A stretch of 36,845 bases of DNA from Porphyromonas macacae DSM 20710 = JCM 13914 (GTDB lineage: Bacteria; Bacteroidota; Bacteroidia; Bacteroidales; Porphyromonadaceae), in assembly GCF_000379945.1 (NCBI RefSeq), contig NZ_KB904133.1, positions 1 to 36,845 on the forward strand. Direction: 5' to 3'. The position numbers and the translations under genes are program-made. Below are positions 22,530 to 31,517 of this stretch, in pieces. Each line of letters begins with the position of its first letter. The stretch's first letter is position 1. The notes beneath the pieces are model-generated. The model was given only the letters and a program-made list of their open reading frames with translations. It did not search any database and was not told where the DNA came from.

Positions 22530-24485
22530 TTATTTCTTATCCAATACCTCGTAGGGGGAGTTCTTACTCGTATATTCCGGAAGCAGAGCCTTTATCGCCG
22601 CTACGGTTTCCATCGGTCTGATCTCCTCTGAAAGTCTGATCATTTCTTTTACCTGCATGACTATCTTTTCAGAGTTCACTTCACGAACCTTTCCAACACG
22701 AATCTTGGGATGTGTCGTTGGCAAAGTCGTTTCCTTGTCATCCAGGACCTCTTCAAACAACTTTTCTCCCGGACGTAATCCGGTATACTCTACTTTAATA
22801 TCGACATCGGGCTTAAAGCCGGAGAGTTTGATCATATTCCTTGCCAGATCATCTATCTTCATCGGCTCTCCCATATCGAAAGCAAAAATCTCGCCCCCTT
22901 GCCCCATAGTTCCGGCCTCCAAAACGAGCGAACAAGCCTCAGGTATGGTCATAAAGAATCGGATAATATCTGGGTGCGTAACGGTAACGGGGCCTCCCTG
23001 CTCTATTTGCTGTCTGAACAAAGGTATAACAGAACCGTTCGACCCGAGCACATTACCGAAGCGAGTAGTAATAAACTGTGTGATACCTTTGAGTTTTCCC
23101 GTTTTTATCTCTGTGTCGATATTTTGCACAATCACTTCGGCTACACGTTTGGTTGCCCCCATGACATTCGTAGGATTAACGGCTTTATCCGTCGACACCA
23201 TCACAAATTTATCCACGCCATATTCAACAGCCAAGCGAGTCAGAAAATTCGTTCCCTTCACGTTCACACCGACAGCTTCGCACGGATTTTCCTCCATTAA
23301 CGGCACATGTTTATAAGCTGCCGCATGGAAAATATATTGCGGATGGAATCGCTCAAAAACATAACGCAACCTCTCCTCGGAACGCACATCTCCGATGATG
23401 GGAGACAACAGTAAACCCGGGTATCTCTTTTCTATTTCCAGACGTATATTATGCAGAGGAGACTCTGCATTATCGAATAAAACAAGCTGTTTAACATTCA
23501 TTCTGGAAACCTGGCGTACGATCTCGCTACCGATAGATCCGGCAGCTCCGGTGATTAAAACGGTTTTACCTTCCAACTCTTTTCGCACATTATCCATCGG
23601 CATATCAATCACCGGACGCCCAAGCAGATCTTCAATGCGAATTTCACGGATACGCCTCTTTGCCTGCTTCGGATCGGCAAGCGTTTCATAATCCGGAGCC
23701 ATCATCAGTTCGATGCCGTTATTCATAAAAAACTCCAAAAGACTGTTTTTTTCCTGATGCACAGATGTGGAGTCCGGGAAAAGAATTACATCCGGGGAAC
23801 CGTATGTTTCTATGAGAGATTTGATATCGGACCTATCTTTTATCATAACGATAGGCAGACCATTAAGCCGCAATCCTTTGTTGCTTTTATCCCGCGTAAT
23901 AACCAGAGTCGGCAAAAACGGCGGCATTAAACCGGACGCCAAAAAGTTCGTCAGATTAGCACTCCGGGGGCCGATACCGTATATCCATGTTTTCTTGCTT
24001 TTTGCATGTGGCCGGATCACGCGATGATACAGATTTACCATAAATGAGCGTACCGTAATCAAAAAGAAACTGGAAAGAATCCAATCCAAAAGAAAAGCCA
24101 CAAAATAATATCTTTTGAAATCTGGTATCAGGAATAGCAAAACAAGATAAAAGAGCAGACTTTTAGCAAACATCGCAATGGTTACGCGATTTACCTCCGT
24201 AAAAGTAGAGTGGCGGATAATCCTTTTATGAGTAGCAAAGATTAAAACGATTAAGATGGAAATAACCAGACATATCAACAACGGCCAAATACCATCGTAC
24301 TTATTCAATAATCCGTCTCGAACAGATTTCGGCAAAACGATAAATGATGCAACAAAAGCGAAGAGAACATCCATTACAAAAATCAGCCATTTGTTTATAA
24401 ACGGCAAATCGTAGAGTCTCTTGATCAAAGAAACGAAGCAACGTTTGTTCTTAGTCGTATCTTTTTTATCCATGAACAAATTCAT
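22530..24485 (-). CDS. Membrane nucleotide-sugar 4,6-dehydratase/epimerase (WbpM/CapD family)
   Basis: A 651-residue inner-membrane enzyme of the polysaccharide biosynthesis protein CapD/WbpM family, which converts UDP-GlcNAc to a 4-keto-6-deoxy sugar for O-antigen, capsule or glycan synthesis. About four membrane helices fill residues 33-150, a first Rossmann-like domain runs to about 280, and the catalytic SDR domain has GAAGSIG at 313-319 and STDKAVNPTNVMGATK at 431-446. In that last motif Met replaces the usual SDR Tyr (MxxxK), as in FlaA1/WbpM-type dehydratases. FHAAAYKHVPLMEENP at about 386-401 is also diagnostic. It stands alone, not in a glycan gene cluster. Confidence 0.92.
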   Translation of the reverse strand: MNLFMDKKDTTKNKRCFVSLIKRLYDLPFINKWLIFVMDVLFAFVASFIVLPKSVRDGLLNKYDGIWPLLICLVISILIVLIFATHKRIIRHSTFTEVNRVTIAMFAKSLLFYLVLLFLIPDFKRYYFVAFLLDWILSSFFLITVRSFMVNLYHRVIRPHAKSKKTWIYGIGPRSANLTNFLASGLMPPFLPTLVITRDKSNKGLRLNGLPIVMIKDRSDIKSLIETYGSPDVILFPDSTSVHQEKNSLLEFFMNNGIELMMAPDYETLADPKQAKRRIREIRIEDLLGRPVIDMPMDNVRKELEGKTVLITGAAGSIGSEIVRQVSRMNVKQLVLFDNAESPLHNIRLEIEKRYPGLLLSPIIGDVRSEERLRYVFERFHPQYIFHAAAYKHVPLMEENPCEAVGVNVKGTNFLTRLAVEYGVDKFVMVSTDKAVNPTNVMGATKRVAEVIVQNIDTEIKTGKLKGITQFITTRFGNVLGSNGSVIPLFRQQIEQGGPVTVTHPDIIRFFMTIPEACSLVLEAGTMGQGGEIFAFDMGEPMKIDDLARNMIKLSGFKPDVDIKVEYTGLRPGEKLFEEVLDDKETTLPTTHPKIRVGKVREVNSEKIVMQVKEMIRLSEEIRPMETVAAIKALLPEYTSKNSPYEVLDKK

Positions 24486-25526
24486 TTTCTAATATTAAAT
24501 ACAAATTTAGCCAAAAGATTCAAGCAGGGATGGCTTTAATCTATATTAATAAACGAACTTCTAAGAACACATATTATTCTTTTTAATATTTATCTACATC
24601 AAAAAAGACAACAGCAAATCGTTATCCAAGAATTTAAGAAAACCTTAACCTCCAATCAATAAGTTCGTAACACCAAATAAAGACCTTTGCATATGAAATA
24701 TTTTTGGTTGTAAATCAAACATTCATTTTATGAATCAAGTTAAACGTTTAATTCACCTTTTCTTCTCGCATTTTTTATCTTCTTTTTTGAAAAAAATGAT
24801 ATTTTATCAGCAATCATTCAACAAAATATCGAAAACGCAAAAAAATTTCCGCATATACACCTATCCATCTTGACCATCTCCTAAAAATACGCTTTCGGGT
24901 AAAGTGATAGATGCTGTAAGCCTTTAATCGGAGTATCTATATTACATAACTCCAACAAGCAACGACAACAGATATAAACAGCTGCTTTTCAATACCCGAT
25001 GTTCCCCGGCAATTATCAAATTAAATAAGCTATGTATCTCGTCCGGAAATTCAAATGCTAATACGTTTATTCGGCTAATCCAAGAGATCACACAACTTCA
25101 AGCCGTGAATGTGAAAAAAAATGACAGAAAACTCTGAAGTCTCTCTTCTTATCCATTATCTAAAACAAGCGAATCCACACGATAATGAATGGTATCAGCG
25201 CCCAACAAATTACACAGTAATACCTCTAAAATAATGAAATGAATCACCAATATTACACCGATGGATAATCTCTGTGTCATCGTAAGCAGTCTCAAACAGC
25301 GCTATAAAAACATTTGGATGAATGGCGTTTCGGTGTCAAGCTCGAAAGCAGACTCCAGTTTTTTCTGCTTCGACCTCATTCCAATCAACCAAATCATGAT
25401 CACAGAAAAAGAGGCTTGAAAAATAAAATTGCTTACTCAGACTGTTTACTAACCTCGACGACTATTTTTCAGCTTTTCCAACATTTTATCGGACACAATG
25501 AAAAACTTCAAGACAACGGTTCGGTA
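24486..25526. other. AT-rich intergenic region of about 1 kb without a recognisable gene
   Basis: No protein or RNA gene can be supported here. Short open frames exist: 36 codons from 25121 (MTENSEVSLLIHYLKQ...), 52 codons from 25261 (MDNLCVIVSSLKQRYKN...), and 77 codons from 25314 that run into the 3' end of the DUF1963 gene; none resembles a known family. The part from about 24540 to 24850 is very rich in A and T; the part after 24890 has more mixed composition and could be decayed coding DNA. A promoter motif for the dehydratase lies at its left edge. Confidence 0.6.
24502..24509 (-). promoter_or_regulatory. -7 promoter motif for the dehydratase gene
   Basis: Minus strand TAAATTTG, matching TAnnTTTG, 16 bp upstream of the dehydratase ATG. 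The leader would be very short (about 10 nt), and no -33 element at normal spacing is seen. Confidence 0.38.
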
Positions 25527-26150
25527 TCAGTCGCAAAACAATCGTGAAAAGTTTTGTTTTTCAAGCTGTGCCTGCTCAATATAAAAACGATGTCCGGGCA
25601 AAGAGAGCAGAAGAATATAGTTCTGCCAATTGTCCGAAGCAGGTAAAAGCATCATTCCATAACATGTTGCCTGTGCCTTAATGTCTGCACATACATCCGC
25701 CGGTATGGCAGAGATCGCGGTATCGGCTTCCATATGCGGAGACAAGGTATAGCCACGCCCCACCGTAAGCTCCATACCCGGATCGGATACTTTCATCCCC
25801 TCCGGCTCTGCAGAAACGGCGCCGGCATAATGGAATGCCATACCTTTGGTGCCATTCTTTTCCCGAAAAAAATAGAGCCACCCGTTTTTCGGAAGAGAAC
25901 TTTCGGGCAAGAAAGAAGCAACAGGAGTCAAAGCGATGCAAGCTACGAAAACAGTTTCGTACGGTAATGCTGCAAGCTGTGCCATAACCTCCTGTGGAGC
26001 ATAAGCCGCTCCACCCATGCGACTGCCCCAGCAATTCGACAGTGCAGGCGGTTCATCCTGCAGAAATAACGAGATGCAGGGTTGCAACCACCGGCTAACC
26101 GATGGAAGCAACTCCTTATGACCAAGAAACGCCAATCGCGTTTTCCACAT
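25527..26150 (-). CDS. DUF1963 (YwqG-like) family protein
   Basis: A 207-residue protein that appears to belong to the DUF1963/YwqG family, judged from DEPPALSNCWGSRMGGAAYA near the N-terminus (family pattern: a Ser/Lys-x-GG-x-x-x-x-P stretch), the following VACIALTPVASFLPESSLPK and GWLYFFREKNG. No enzymatic function is known for the family. The ATG at 26150 is chosen; a GTG five codons upstream (26165) is also possible. No signal peptide. It begins 22 bp after the DPP11 stop and is probably the last gene of the Smr-CYTH-DPP11 unit. The family assignment is from pattern and is moderate. Confidence 0.7.
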   Translation of the reverse strand: MWKTRLAFLGHKELLPSVSRWLQPCISLFLQDEPPALSNCWGSRMGGAAYAPQEVMAQLAALPYETVFVACIALTPVASFLPESSLPKNGWLYFFREKNGTKGMAFHYAGAVSAEPEGMKVSDPGMELTVGRGYTLSPHMEADTAISAIPADVCADIKAQATCYGMMLLPASDNWQNYILLLSLPGHRFYIEQAQLEKQNFSRLFCD

Positions 26151-26172
26151 CTCAACCGTAGTCACGCTCTTC

Positions 26173-28362
26173 TTAGTTCTTGCTGAACGTCATTTCATCG
26201 ATCAGACGCTGACAACTGCCATACTTCTGAATGATAAGCATAACATAACGAATATCCACAATGATACTGCGCTGGTAATCGGGGAGATACTGAATATCTC
26301 CGCCAACGCCTTCCCAATTGCGGTCGAAATTAAGCCCGATAAGATTGCCGTAGGCATCCAAAACAGGACTTCCGGAGTTTCCGCCCGTAGTATGCGTGGT
26401 TGCACAAAAAGCAATGGGCATACGCTTCGAACCGTCAGGCATCGTCATGCCCCAACGGCCGTAATCTTTTCGATTGAATATGGTTTTTAATTTCTCCGGC
26501 ACCACAAACTCCCAGTTATTCGGGTCTTCTTTCTCCATAACTCCATAAAGATAAGTTTGATGCCCGTAACGAACGCCGTCTTTCGGCGAATACCCTTTGA
26601 CCATACCATAGGTAAAACGCATGGTAAAGTTGGCGTCAGGCCAAAGGGCTGTATCGCCATGTTGCTGGAGAAGACCGCCAACGTATGTTCTACGAGCACG
26701 GGATATGGGATCGTCAAAAGGTGCCAAACTTTTTTTCAACTGTACGTATTCCATGGCCACGTCGCGTGCAAAGACCGCAACAGGATCATTTTTCAGCGTT
26801 TCTACCAGTTTCTGTGCAGGAAGTTCCATCATTGCATCGAAAGTGGCGGGGCTGCGCATGACAGAGTTATCGACCATATAGTCCACACAGGCATTCACAG
26901 AACCGTGTTTTCTAACTCCCTCACGTAAAGATGCAGGCCAGTATTTCGCAGGAATTTGTGCAGTATACTCCGCCAACACAGCTTTGGCTATCAGCTTATC
27001 GACTTTGGTACTGTAATCTTTATTGTTGTAGGCTTCAAAGGCTTTCCTGATCTGCTCCAGACAAGATTTTTTCTTCGACTCATCGCTCCCCAAAAGAATG
27101 TTCTCGATTTCTTCGGTAAGCATGGGGGCCATTGCAAACTCGATACTGCGTATGATACCCTCGTCCAAATACCATAAACGACGACGCAATTCTTTACGCG
27201 AAGACACTTCGTCCGATATGTCTCTGACAGCTTTATCATACTTGCCGATTCCTTTAGATTTGCTCCATTTTAGCAGATCATCCTGCTGTCCGGCTTTGGC
27301 CGCACGCAGATCTTTCGTGTCGATTGCCCAGTTTGCTCCGATAGCTCGCTTATAACCGTTCTGAGAATACGCATATTTAGCTGCATACATAATCTTGATT
27401 TGAGGGTCGGCAAGCATCTGCTCCAGCATCACATCCTGACGAATGGCACGCATACGAATACGGATATCATTATCGATACTCTTCCACTCATCCACCTCGG
27501 CCGGCGTATAAAACCGGTGCGTAGTGCCGGGGAAACCCATAATCATGGCAAAGCTGCCCTCCTTAACACCTTGAGTACTGATATTCAGCCAACGTTTGGG
27601 ACGCAGGGGTACATTATTTTCGGAGTAAGGAGCAGGATTGCCCTTGGCATCGGCATAAATGCGGAAAACAGAAAAGTCTCCCGTATGGCGAGGCCACATC
27701 CAGTTGTCGGTATCGGAGCCGAACTTGCCGATACTACTGGGAGGAGCTCCCACAAAACGAATGTCACTGTAAGTTTTGGTGGTAAACATCAGATATTTAT
27801 TACCATCATAAAAAGCCTTGATCTCCACATCGACACCGGGATTACTGTCAAGGAAAGCTTTTCCGACTTTTTGCACGGCCAACCCTTTGAGATACCTGGG
27901 CGACAAATAGTCCATGCTGTTCGGGTCGGTATTCTTACCAAGCTCTGCTTTTACATAACCGGTCACATCTTCTATTTTGTCTATAAAAGTGATCTTAACT
28001 CCTTTTGCAGGAAGCTCCTCTTTCAGGCTCATAGCCCAATAACCGTCTTCCAGATAGTTGTGCTCTATGGAACTGAGCTGCTGTATGGCATCGTAACCGC
28101 AGTGATGGTTGGTAAGTACCAGCCCCTGATCAGAAACAACCTCACCGGTACATCCGCGGTCAAAAATAACTACGGCATCTTTCAGCGAAGTGCCATCAGG
28201 GTTATAAATGTCGTACTGCTTCAACTTTAATCCCCGCTTCTGCATATCTGCATGCTTCTGCGCCAGCTGCTGCAACAGCCACATACCCTCGTCGGCTCTT
28301 GCTCCGGCTACAAAACCCAAAGAGAGAACAAGAAAGAGGGAAAGAATTCTGTTTTTCTTCAT
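26173..28362 (-). CDS. dpp11: S46-family dipeptidyl peptidase, DPP11 type (Asp/Glu-specific)
   Basis: Serine exopeptidase (729 residues) of the periplasm that releases dipeptides with Asp or Glu in the second position, feeding amino-acid-fermenting metabolism. A signal peptide ends near ARA-DEGMW (residues 21-27). The trypsin-like core shows TNHHCGYD with the catalytic His87, RHTGDFSVFRIY with the catalytic Asp near 229, and TTGGNSGSPV with Ser663. The residue that decides specificity is Arg681 in NFDRNWEG, equivalent to Arg673 of Porphyromonas gingivalis DPP11; DPP7 has Gly there. Very similar to the P. gingivalis enzyme over its whole length. Its start codon overlaps the CYTH stop by one base. 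Confidence 0.95.
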   Translation of the reverse strand: MKKNRILSLFLVLSLGFVAGARADEGMWLLQQLAQKHADMQKRGLKLKQYDIYNPDGTSLKDAVVIFDRGCTGEVVSDQGLVLTNHHCGYDAIQQLSSIEHNYLEDGYWAMSLKEELPAKGVKITFIDKIEDVTGYVKAELGKNTDPNSMDYLSPRYLKGLAVQKVGKAFLDSNPGVDVEIKAFYDGNKYLMFTTKTYSDIRFVGAPPSSIGKFGSDTDNWMWPRHTGDFSVFRIYADAKGNPAPYSENNVPLRPKRWLNISTQGVKEGSFAMIMGFPGTTHRFYTPAEVDEWKSIDNDIRIRMRAIRQDVMLEQMLADPQIKIMYAAKYAYSQNGYKRAIGANWAIDTKDLRAAKAGQQDDLLKWSKSKGIGKYDKAVRDISDEVSSRKELRRRLWYLDEGIIRSIEFAMAPMLTEEIENILLGSDESKKKSCLEQIRKAFEAYNNKDYSTKVDKLIAKAVLAEYTAQIPAKYWPASLREGVRKHGSVNACVDYMVDNSVMRSPATFDAMMELPAQKLVETLKNDPVAVFARDVAMEYVQLKKSLAPFDDPISRARRTYVGGLLQQHGDTALWPDANFTMRFTYGMVKGYSPKDGVRYGHQTYLYGVMEKEDPNNWEFVVPEKLKTIFNRKDYGRWGMTMPDGSKRMPIAFCATTHTTGGNSGSPVLDAYGNLIGLNFDRNWEGVGGDIQYLPDYQRSIIVDIRYVMLIIQKYGSCQRLIDEMTFSKN

Positions 28363-28847
28363 TACTTATCGATATTAATTTTTAATGGTATCGGCGTATC
28401 GTTATATTTTGCCATATAGGCATTGTAGTATCGTTTATCACCCGTAACTTCCGTTCCGGCCCAAGGCGGCAAATCGAAATATTCATCAGCACCTACCACT
28501 TCAAGCTCAGCCACCGCCAGCCCTTCATAACGACCGTGAAAAATATCTACCTCCCACGTTTTATCTTTATACGGTACAATGTACCGGGTCTTTTCGATAA
28601 CGTGCCCTTTGCATAGTGGGAGCATCTGCCGGGCTTCTTGCACCGGGATCTCATACTCCCATTCATGGCGGCTCAGACCTCCGTCTATACTGGGACTCTT
28701 GACAGTCAAAAAAGCCCGTTGCCCGGCTATACGTATACGAAGGGTCGGAGAGGACTCCGACAGATACCCCTGAGAGATGCGAAAGGAAGTTGTGGCATCA
28801 GCTAAAAAGCCGGTATCGTTGACCAGAAATTTATGCTCTATCTCCAT
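28362..28847 (-). CDS. CYTH domain protein (triphosphate tunnel metalloenzyme)
   Basis: A 161-residue CYTH/triphosphate tunnel metalloenzyme. The family motif ExExK is intact at the N-terminus (MEIEHKFLV: Glu2, Glu4, Lys6), and alternating charged strands follow (TLRIRIAGQRAFLTVKS, EWEYEIPV, AVAELEVVGADEYFDLPPW). Members hydrolyse inorganic triphosphate or thiamine triphosphate or make cAMP; small bacterial ones like this are most often triphosphatases. No CHAD domain is attached. It begins one base after the Smr gene stop and overlaps the DPP11 start by one base, so it is embedded in the operon. Confidence 0.9.
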   Translation of the reverse strand: MEIEHKFLVNDTGFLADATTSFRISQGYLSESSPTLRIRIAGQRAFLTVKSPSIDGGLSRHEWEYEIPVQEARQMLPLCKGHVIEKTRYIVPYKDKTWEVDIFHGRYEGLAVAELEVVGADEYFDLPPWAGTEVTGDKRYYNAYMAKYNDTPIPLKINIDK

Positions 28848-28848
28848 G

Positions 28849-29964
28849 TTATTTGACGGTTACCATAGTAGCACCGAAACCGTACTCCCGAAAAGAAGCA
28901 TCTTGAAAACGGCACTGCGGATATTTTCTTTTCAATTCCTGTTCCACAGCTCTACGTAAAACGCCCTCACCCTTACCATGAATAAAGACAATTTTTTGCC
29001 CATGATGCTTCAGTTCCCGATCCATCACTTCGCGAAATTTACTAAGCTGGTATTCCAGAATATCTTTTGCCTCCATTCCTCGTGTGGAATCGAGCAACTC
29101 GGCGGCATGGAGATCGACTTCTATAATATGCTCTCCCCTGATTTTCGGAGCATCGGGCTTTCGTGCCGGTGCAGAAGCCATGTGTTTCTTTTGTTTTAAT
29201 GCCTGTTCTATTTTCTCCGCATCGTTTTTTTTCATGCCCATCGGCCTGTCGTCTTCAATCAATCGCAACAGCATGGCCGGTTCATCAAAGAAATCATTTT
29301 CGGTAAAACTGTGCAGTTTGAAGAACTTGACCGTATCCAAAGCATGTTCGATATTCACAGGTTTTTTCAAATCGAATGTTCTATCTGTCTGATAAGCAAC
29401 AATCTGAATGGCTATATGCTCCAAATCATTCAATCGGGTAGCTTCGAACTGCTCTATGAGCACTTTCATGTTCGGCTCCACCGTTTCCACATGACGCAAG
29501 TGCCAGCGAGTGCCTTCCGTACGGTTCATATAAACGAAATGGAGGATATAATTGGAATCATTTACTATATATGCCAGATAAGAAGACTGTCCGAGTTTTT
29601 TCAGATCTGTGCTCACAAAGGCCAAATAGACATTGAGCTTATTGCCTCCGGGCAGATAGGTATGCGGCAACTTGGGCTCGGGTGTCATCTCTGAATGCTC
29701 TGGCCGAACAGAAAAATCGGCTTTGGTTACTTTAGGTTGACCGGAGGTCGGCACATGGGGTTTCGGTTCGATCTTGGGAGGTTTGTAAGCGGGAATGAAC
29801 GTATCCTCTTCTTGTACCACAACACATTCATGCACCGGCGTAGGGATTTCAAACCCGTTTTCATCTTCCACATATGCCAGTCCGCGCTCTATTTTGGTCA
29901 CTCTCCCCCCTCCTACGGCATTGAGAAAGCGTATCTTATCACCTACCTTTAGTTGATTCTTCAT
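28849..29964 (-). CDS. DUF2027 and Smr-domain protein
   Basis: A 371-residue Bacteroidota protein with an N-terminal DUF2027 part (MKNQLKVGDKIRFLNAVGGG, a small beta-barrel start), a Pro/Lys linker at about 60-100, a middle domain, and a C-terminal Smr domain from about 280. The Smr motifs are IIEVDLHAAELLDS and VFIHGKGEGVLRRAV. Smr domains are nucleases or nucleic-acid binders, best known from MutS2 and from ribosome-collision factors, but there is no MutS ATPase here. Role in this protein is unknown. It is first in the Smr-CYTH-DPP11-DUF1963 unit, with a TATCTTTG promoter motif 23 bp upstream. Confidence 0.9.
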   Translation of the reverse strand: MKNQLKVGDKIRFLNAVGGGRVTKIERGLAYVEDENGFEIPTPVHECVVVQEEDTFIPAYKPPKIEPKPHVPTSGQPKVTKADFSVRPEHSEMTPEPKLPHTYLPGGNKLNVYLAFVSTDLKKLGQSSYLAYIVNDSNYILHFVYMNRTEGTRWHLRHVETVEPNMKVLIEQFEATRLNDLEHIAIQIVAYQTDRTFDLKKPVNIEHALDTVKFFKLHSFTENDFFDEPAMLLRLIEDDRPMGMKKNDAEKIEQALKQKKHMASAPARKPDAPKIRGEHIIEVDLHAAELLDSTRGMEAKDILEYQLSKFREVMDRELKHHGQKIVFIHGKGEGVLRRAVEQELKRKYPQCRFQDASFREYGFGATMVTVK

Positions 29965-29986
29965 AATACTATCTTGTTGTATTTAT

Positions 29987-29994
29987 CAAAGATA
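29987..29994 (-). promoter_or_regulatory. -7 promoter motif for the Smr-CYTH-DPP11 unit
   Basis: Minus strand TATCTTTG, matching TAnnTTTG, 22 bp before the Smr gene ATG. Upstream there is a T-rich stretch at the -33 position but no clear TTG. Confidence 0.45.
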
Positions 29995-30120
29995 ACACAA
30001 ATACAGCCGAAGGAGAAAAAAGCATTGGGATAAACAGTCCTATTCATTATACAAATAGATATAAAAATTTGCATAACCAAACAGAAGGGTTTTTCTTTCA
30101 ATCAAAGTAAAAAGAGTCTG

Positions 30121-30142
30121 CTGTGCTAAAATTCAAGCACAG
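30121..30142 (-). terminator. Second terminator-like hairpin after gcvT
   Basis: CTGTGCT (30121-30127) and AGCACAG (30136-30142) form a perfect 7-bp stem with an 8-base loop. On the minus strand it is followed by CAGACTCTTTTTA. It lies 128 bp past the gcvT stop and may back up the hairpin at 30177-30210. Confidence 0.5.
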
Positions 30143-30176
30143 CTACATATACATTTATATCTACACTTGAAAAGAA

Positions 30177-30210
30177 CAATAGCCATAGAAATTTCTCTCT
30201 ACAGCTATTG
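30177..30210 (-). terminator. Terminator after gcvT
   Basis: CAATAGC (30177-30183) and GCTATTG (30204-30210) form a perfect 7-bp stem around a 20-base loop. On the minus strand the stem is followed by TTCTTTTC. It is the first structure after the gcvT stop (60 bp). Confidence 0.5.
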
Positions 30211-30270
30211 CAAAAAACATATAATTCAGCTCGCCTACCTTATTTGTCTTATGGTATAGAACAGTACTCT

Positions 30271-31359
30271 TTATTTACGGAAAGGCGGTTTAACGACCTC
30301 GGCTGCCAATCCCCGTCCACGTACCACAATCTTGATGGGGGTACCGACCTTGCTGTATTCTGTTTTTACATAACCCATGCCAACACCTTTTTTCAGTGCC
30401 GGAGACATGGTACCGCTCGTAACTTCACCGATAACCTCCCCGGCTTCATTGGCAATTTCATAATGCTGACGGGGAACGCCCTTATCGAGCAGTTCGAATG
30501 CCACAAGTTTGCGTTGCAAACCGTTTGCTTTCTGATCTAACAGTATTTGACGCCCGATCATGGCTTCTTTGCCATCCACGAGTTTGGTAATCCAACCCAA
30601 ACCGGACTCCAGAGTGGAGTGTTTCTCATCGATGTCATTGCCGTACAGGCAAAAACACATCTCAAGACGCAGCGTATCGCGCGCTCCTAAACCTGCGGGC
30701 ATGATACCCTCTTCTTTTCCGGCTTTGAATAGTTCATTCCAAATGGTTTCGGCATATTCAGGGTAGAAATACAGCTCGAAACCGCCGCAACCCGTGTAGC
30801 CGGTATTAGAAAGAATAACATTGGGACAACCGGCAAACTCTCCTACCTTGAATGTATAATATGGGATTTCAGAGAGATCGATAGAAGTAAGCTTTTGCAT
30901 CACTTGAGTTGCCTTGGGGCCTTGAACAGCCAATTGAGCAATATGGTCGGAACCGTTTTCCAACTCGGCACCCATGGTATTGTGCTTAACGCACCATGCC
31001 CAGTCTTTCTCGACATTGGCCGCATTGGGCACCATCATATATTTATCTTCTTCATATCTATAAAGAAGGAAATCGTCCAAAATACCGCCGTTTTCGGTCG
31101 GGAAACAAGAATATTGGATTTGTCCCACAGCCAGTTTGGAAGCGTCGTTACTGGAAACTTTTTGCAGAAACTCTAATGCTTTGGGACCTTTAACCCAAAA
31201 TTCGCCCATGTGGGATACATCAAAAACACCCACATTGTTGACCACGTTCATGTGTTCTTCTTTAATGCCATTGTATTCAATTGGCATATTGTAGCCGGCA
31301 AATTCGTGCATCTTGGCGCCTAAAGCAATGTGGATGTCAGTGAAAGGAGTCGTTTTCAT
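30271..31359 (-). CDS. gcvT: Aminomethyltransferase (glycine cleavage T protein)
   Basis: T protein of the glycine cleavage system (362 residues), which moves the methylene group from the aminomethyl-lipoyl H protein to tetrahydrofolate and frees ammonia. Typical segments are the start [35 protein letters not shown] at about 44-58, [15 protein letters not shown] near 170, and [18 protein letters not shown] near 205. The end [20 protein letters not shown] suits the C-terminal barrel. The genes for the P and H proteins are not next to it. TATCTTTG with a TTTG 22 bases upstream precedes it, and two hairpins follow, so it is transcribed alone. Confidence 0.96.
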   Translation of the reverse strand: MKTTPFTDIHIALGAKMHEFAGYNMPIEYNGIKEEHMNVVNNVGVFDVSHMGEFWVKGPKALEFLQKVSSNDASKLAVGQIQYSCFPTENGGILDDFLLYRYEEDKYMMVPNAANVEKDWAWCVKHNTMGAELENGSDHIAQLAVQGPKATQVMQKLTSIDLSEIPYYTFKVGEFAGCPNVILSNTGYTGCGGFELYFYPEYAETIWNELFKAGKEEGIMPAGLGARDTLRLEMCFCLYGNDIDEKHSTLESGLGWITKLVDGKEAMIGRQILLDQKANGLQRKLVAFELLDKGVPRQHYEIANEAGEVIGEVTSGTMSPALKKGVGMGYVKTEYSKVGTPIKIVVRGRGLAAEVVKPPFRK

Positions 31360-31409
31360 TGGTTATTCGTATTAAAAATTCGGTTTGTATTAGAATTATT
31401 GTGTAATGT

Positions 31410-31443
31410 CAAAGATAACCATATTCCATAAGTATCTCGCAAA
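31410..31443 (-). promoter_or_regulatory. Promoter candidate for gcvT
   Basis: Minus strand TATCTTTG (31417-31410) with TTTG 22 bases upstream (31443-31440). The TTTG is the end of the T-run of the glgP terminator, so termination of the upstream gene and initiation of gcvT share bases. Confidence 0.5.
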
Positions 31444-31445
31444 AA

Positions 31446-31476
31446 AAGCCGAACGGATAAAAATTCCATTCGGCTT
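31446..31476 (-). terminator. Intrinsic terminator of the glycogen phosphorylase gene
   Basis: AAGCCGAA (31446-31453) pairs with TTCGGCTT (31469-31476), a perfect 8-bp stem with a 15-base loop, and on the minus strand runs directly into a T-run. It starts 42 bp past the stop codon. Confidence 0.75.
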
Positions 31477-31517
31477 GCAACAATATTGTCAATATACAGA
31501 TTCGACAAAAACTGAGT

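Noticed and set aside
25314-25547. 77-codon plus-strand frame
   Set aside because: Overlaps the 3' end of the DUF1963 gene on the other strand, has no recognisable motif and no promoter motif.
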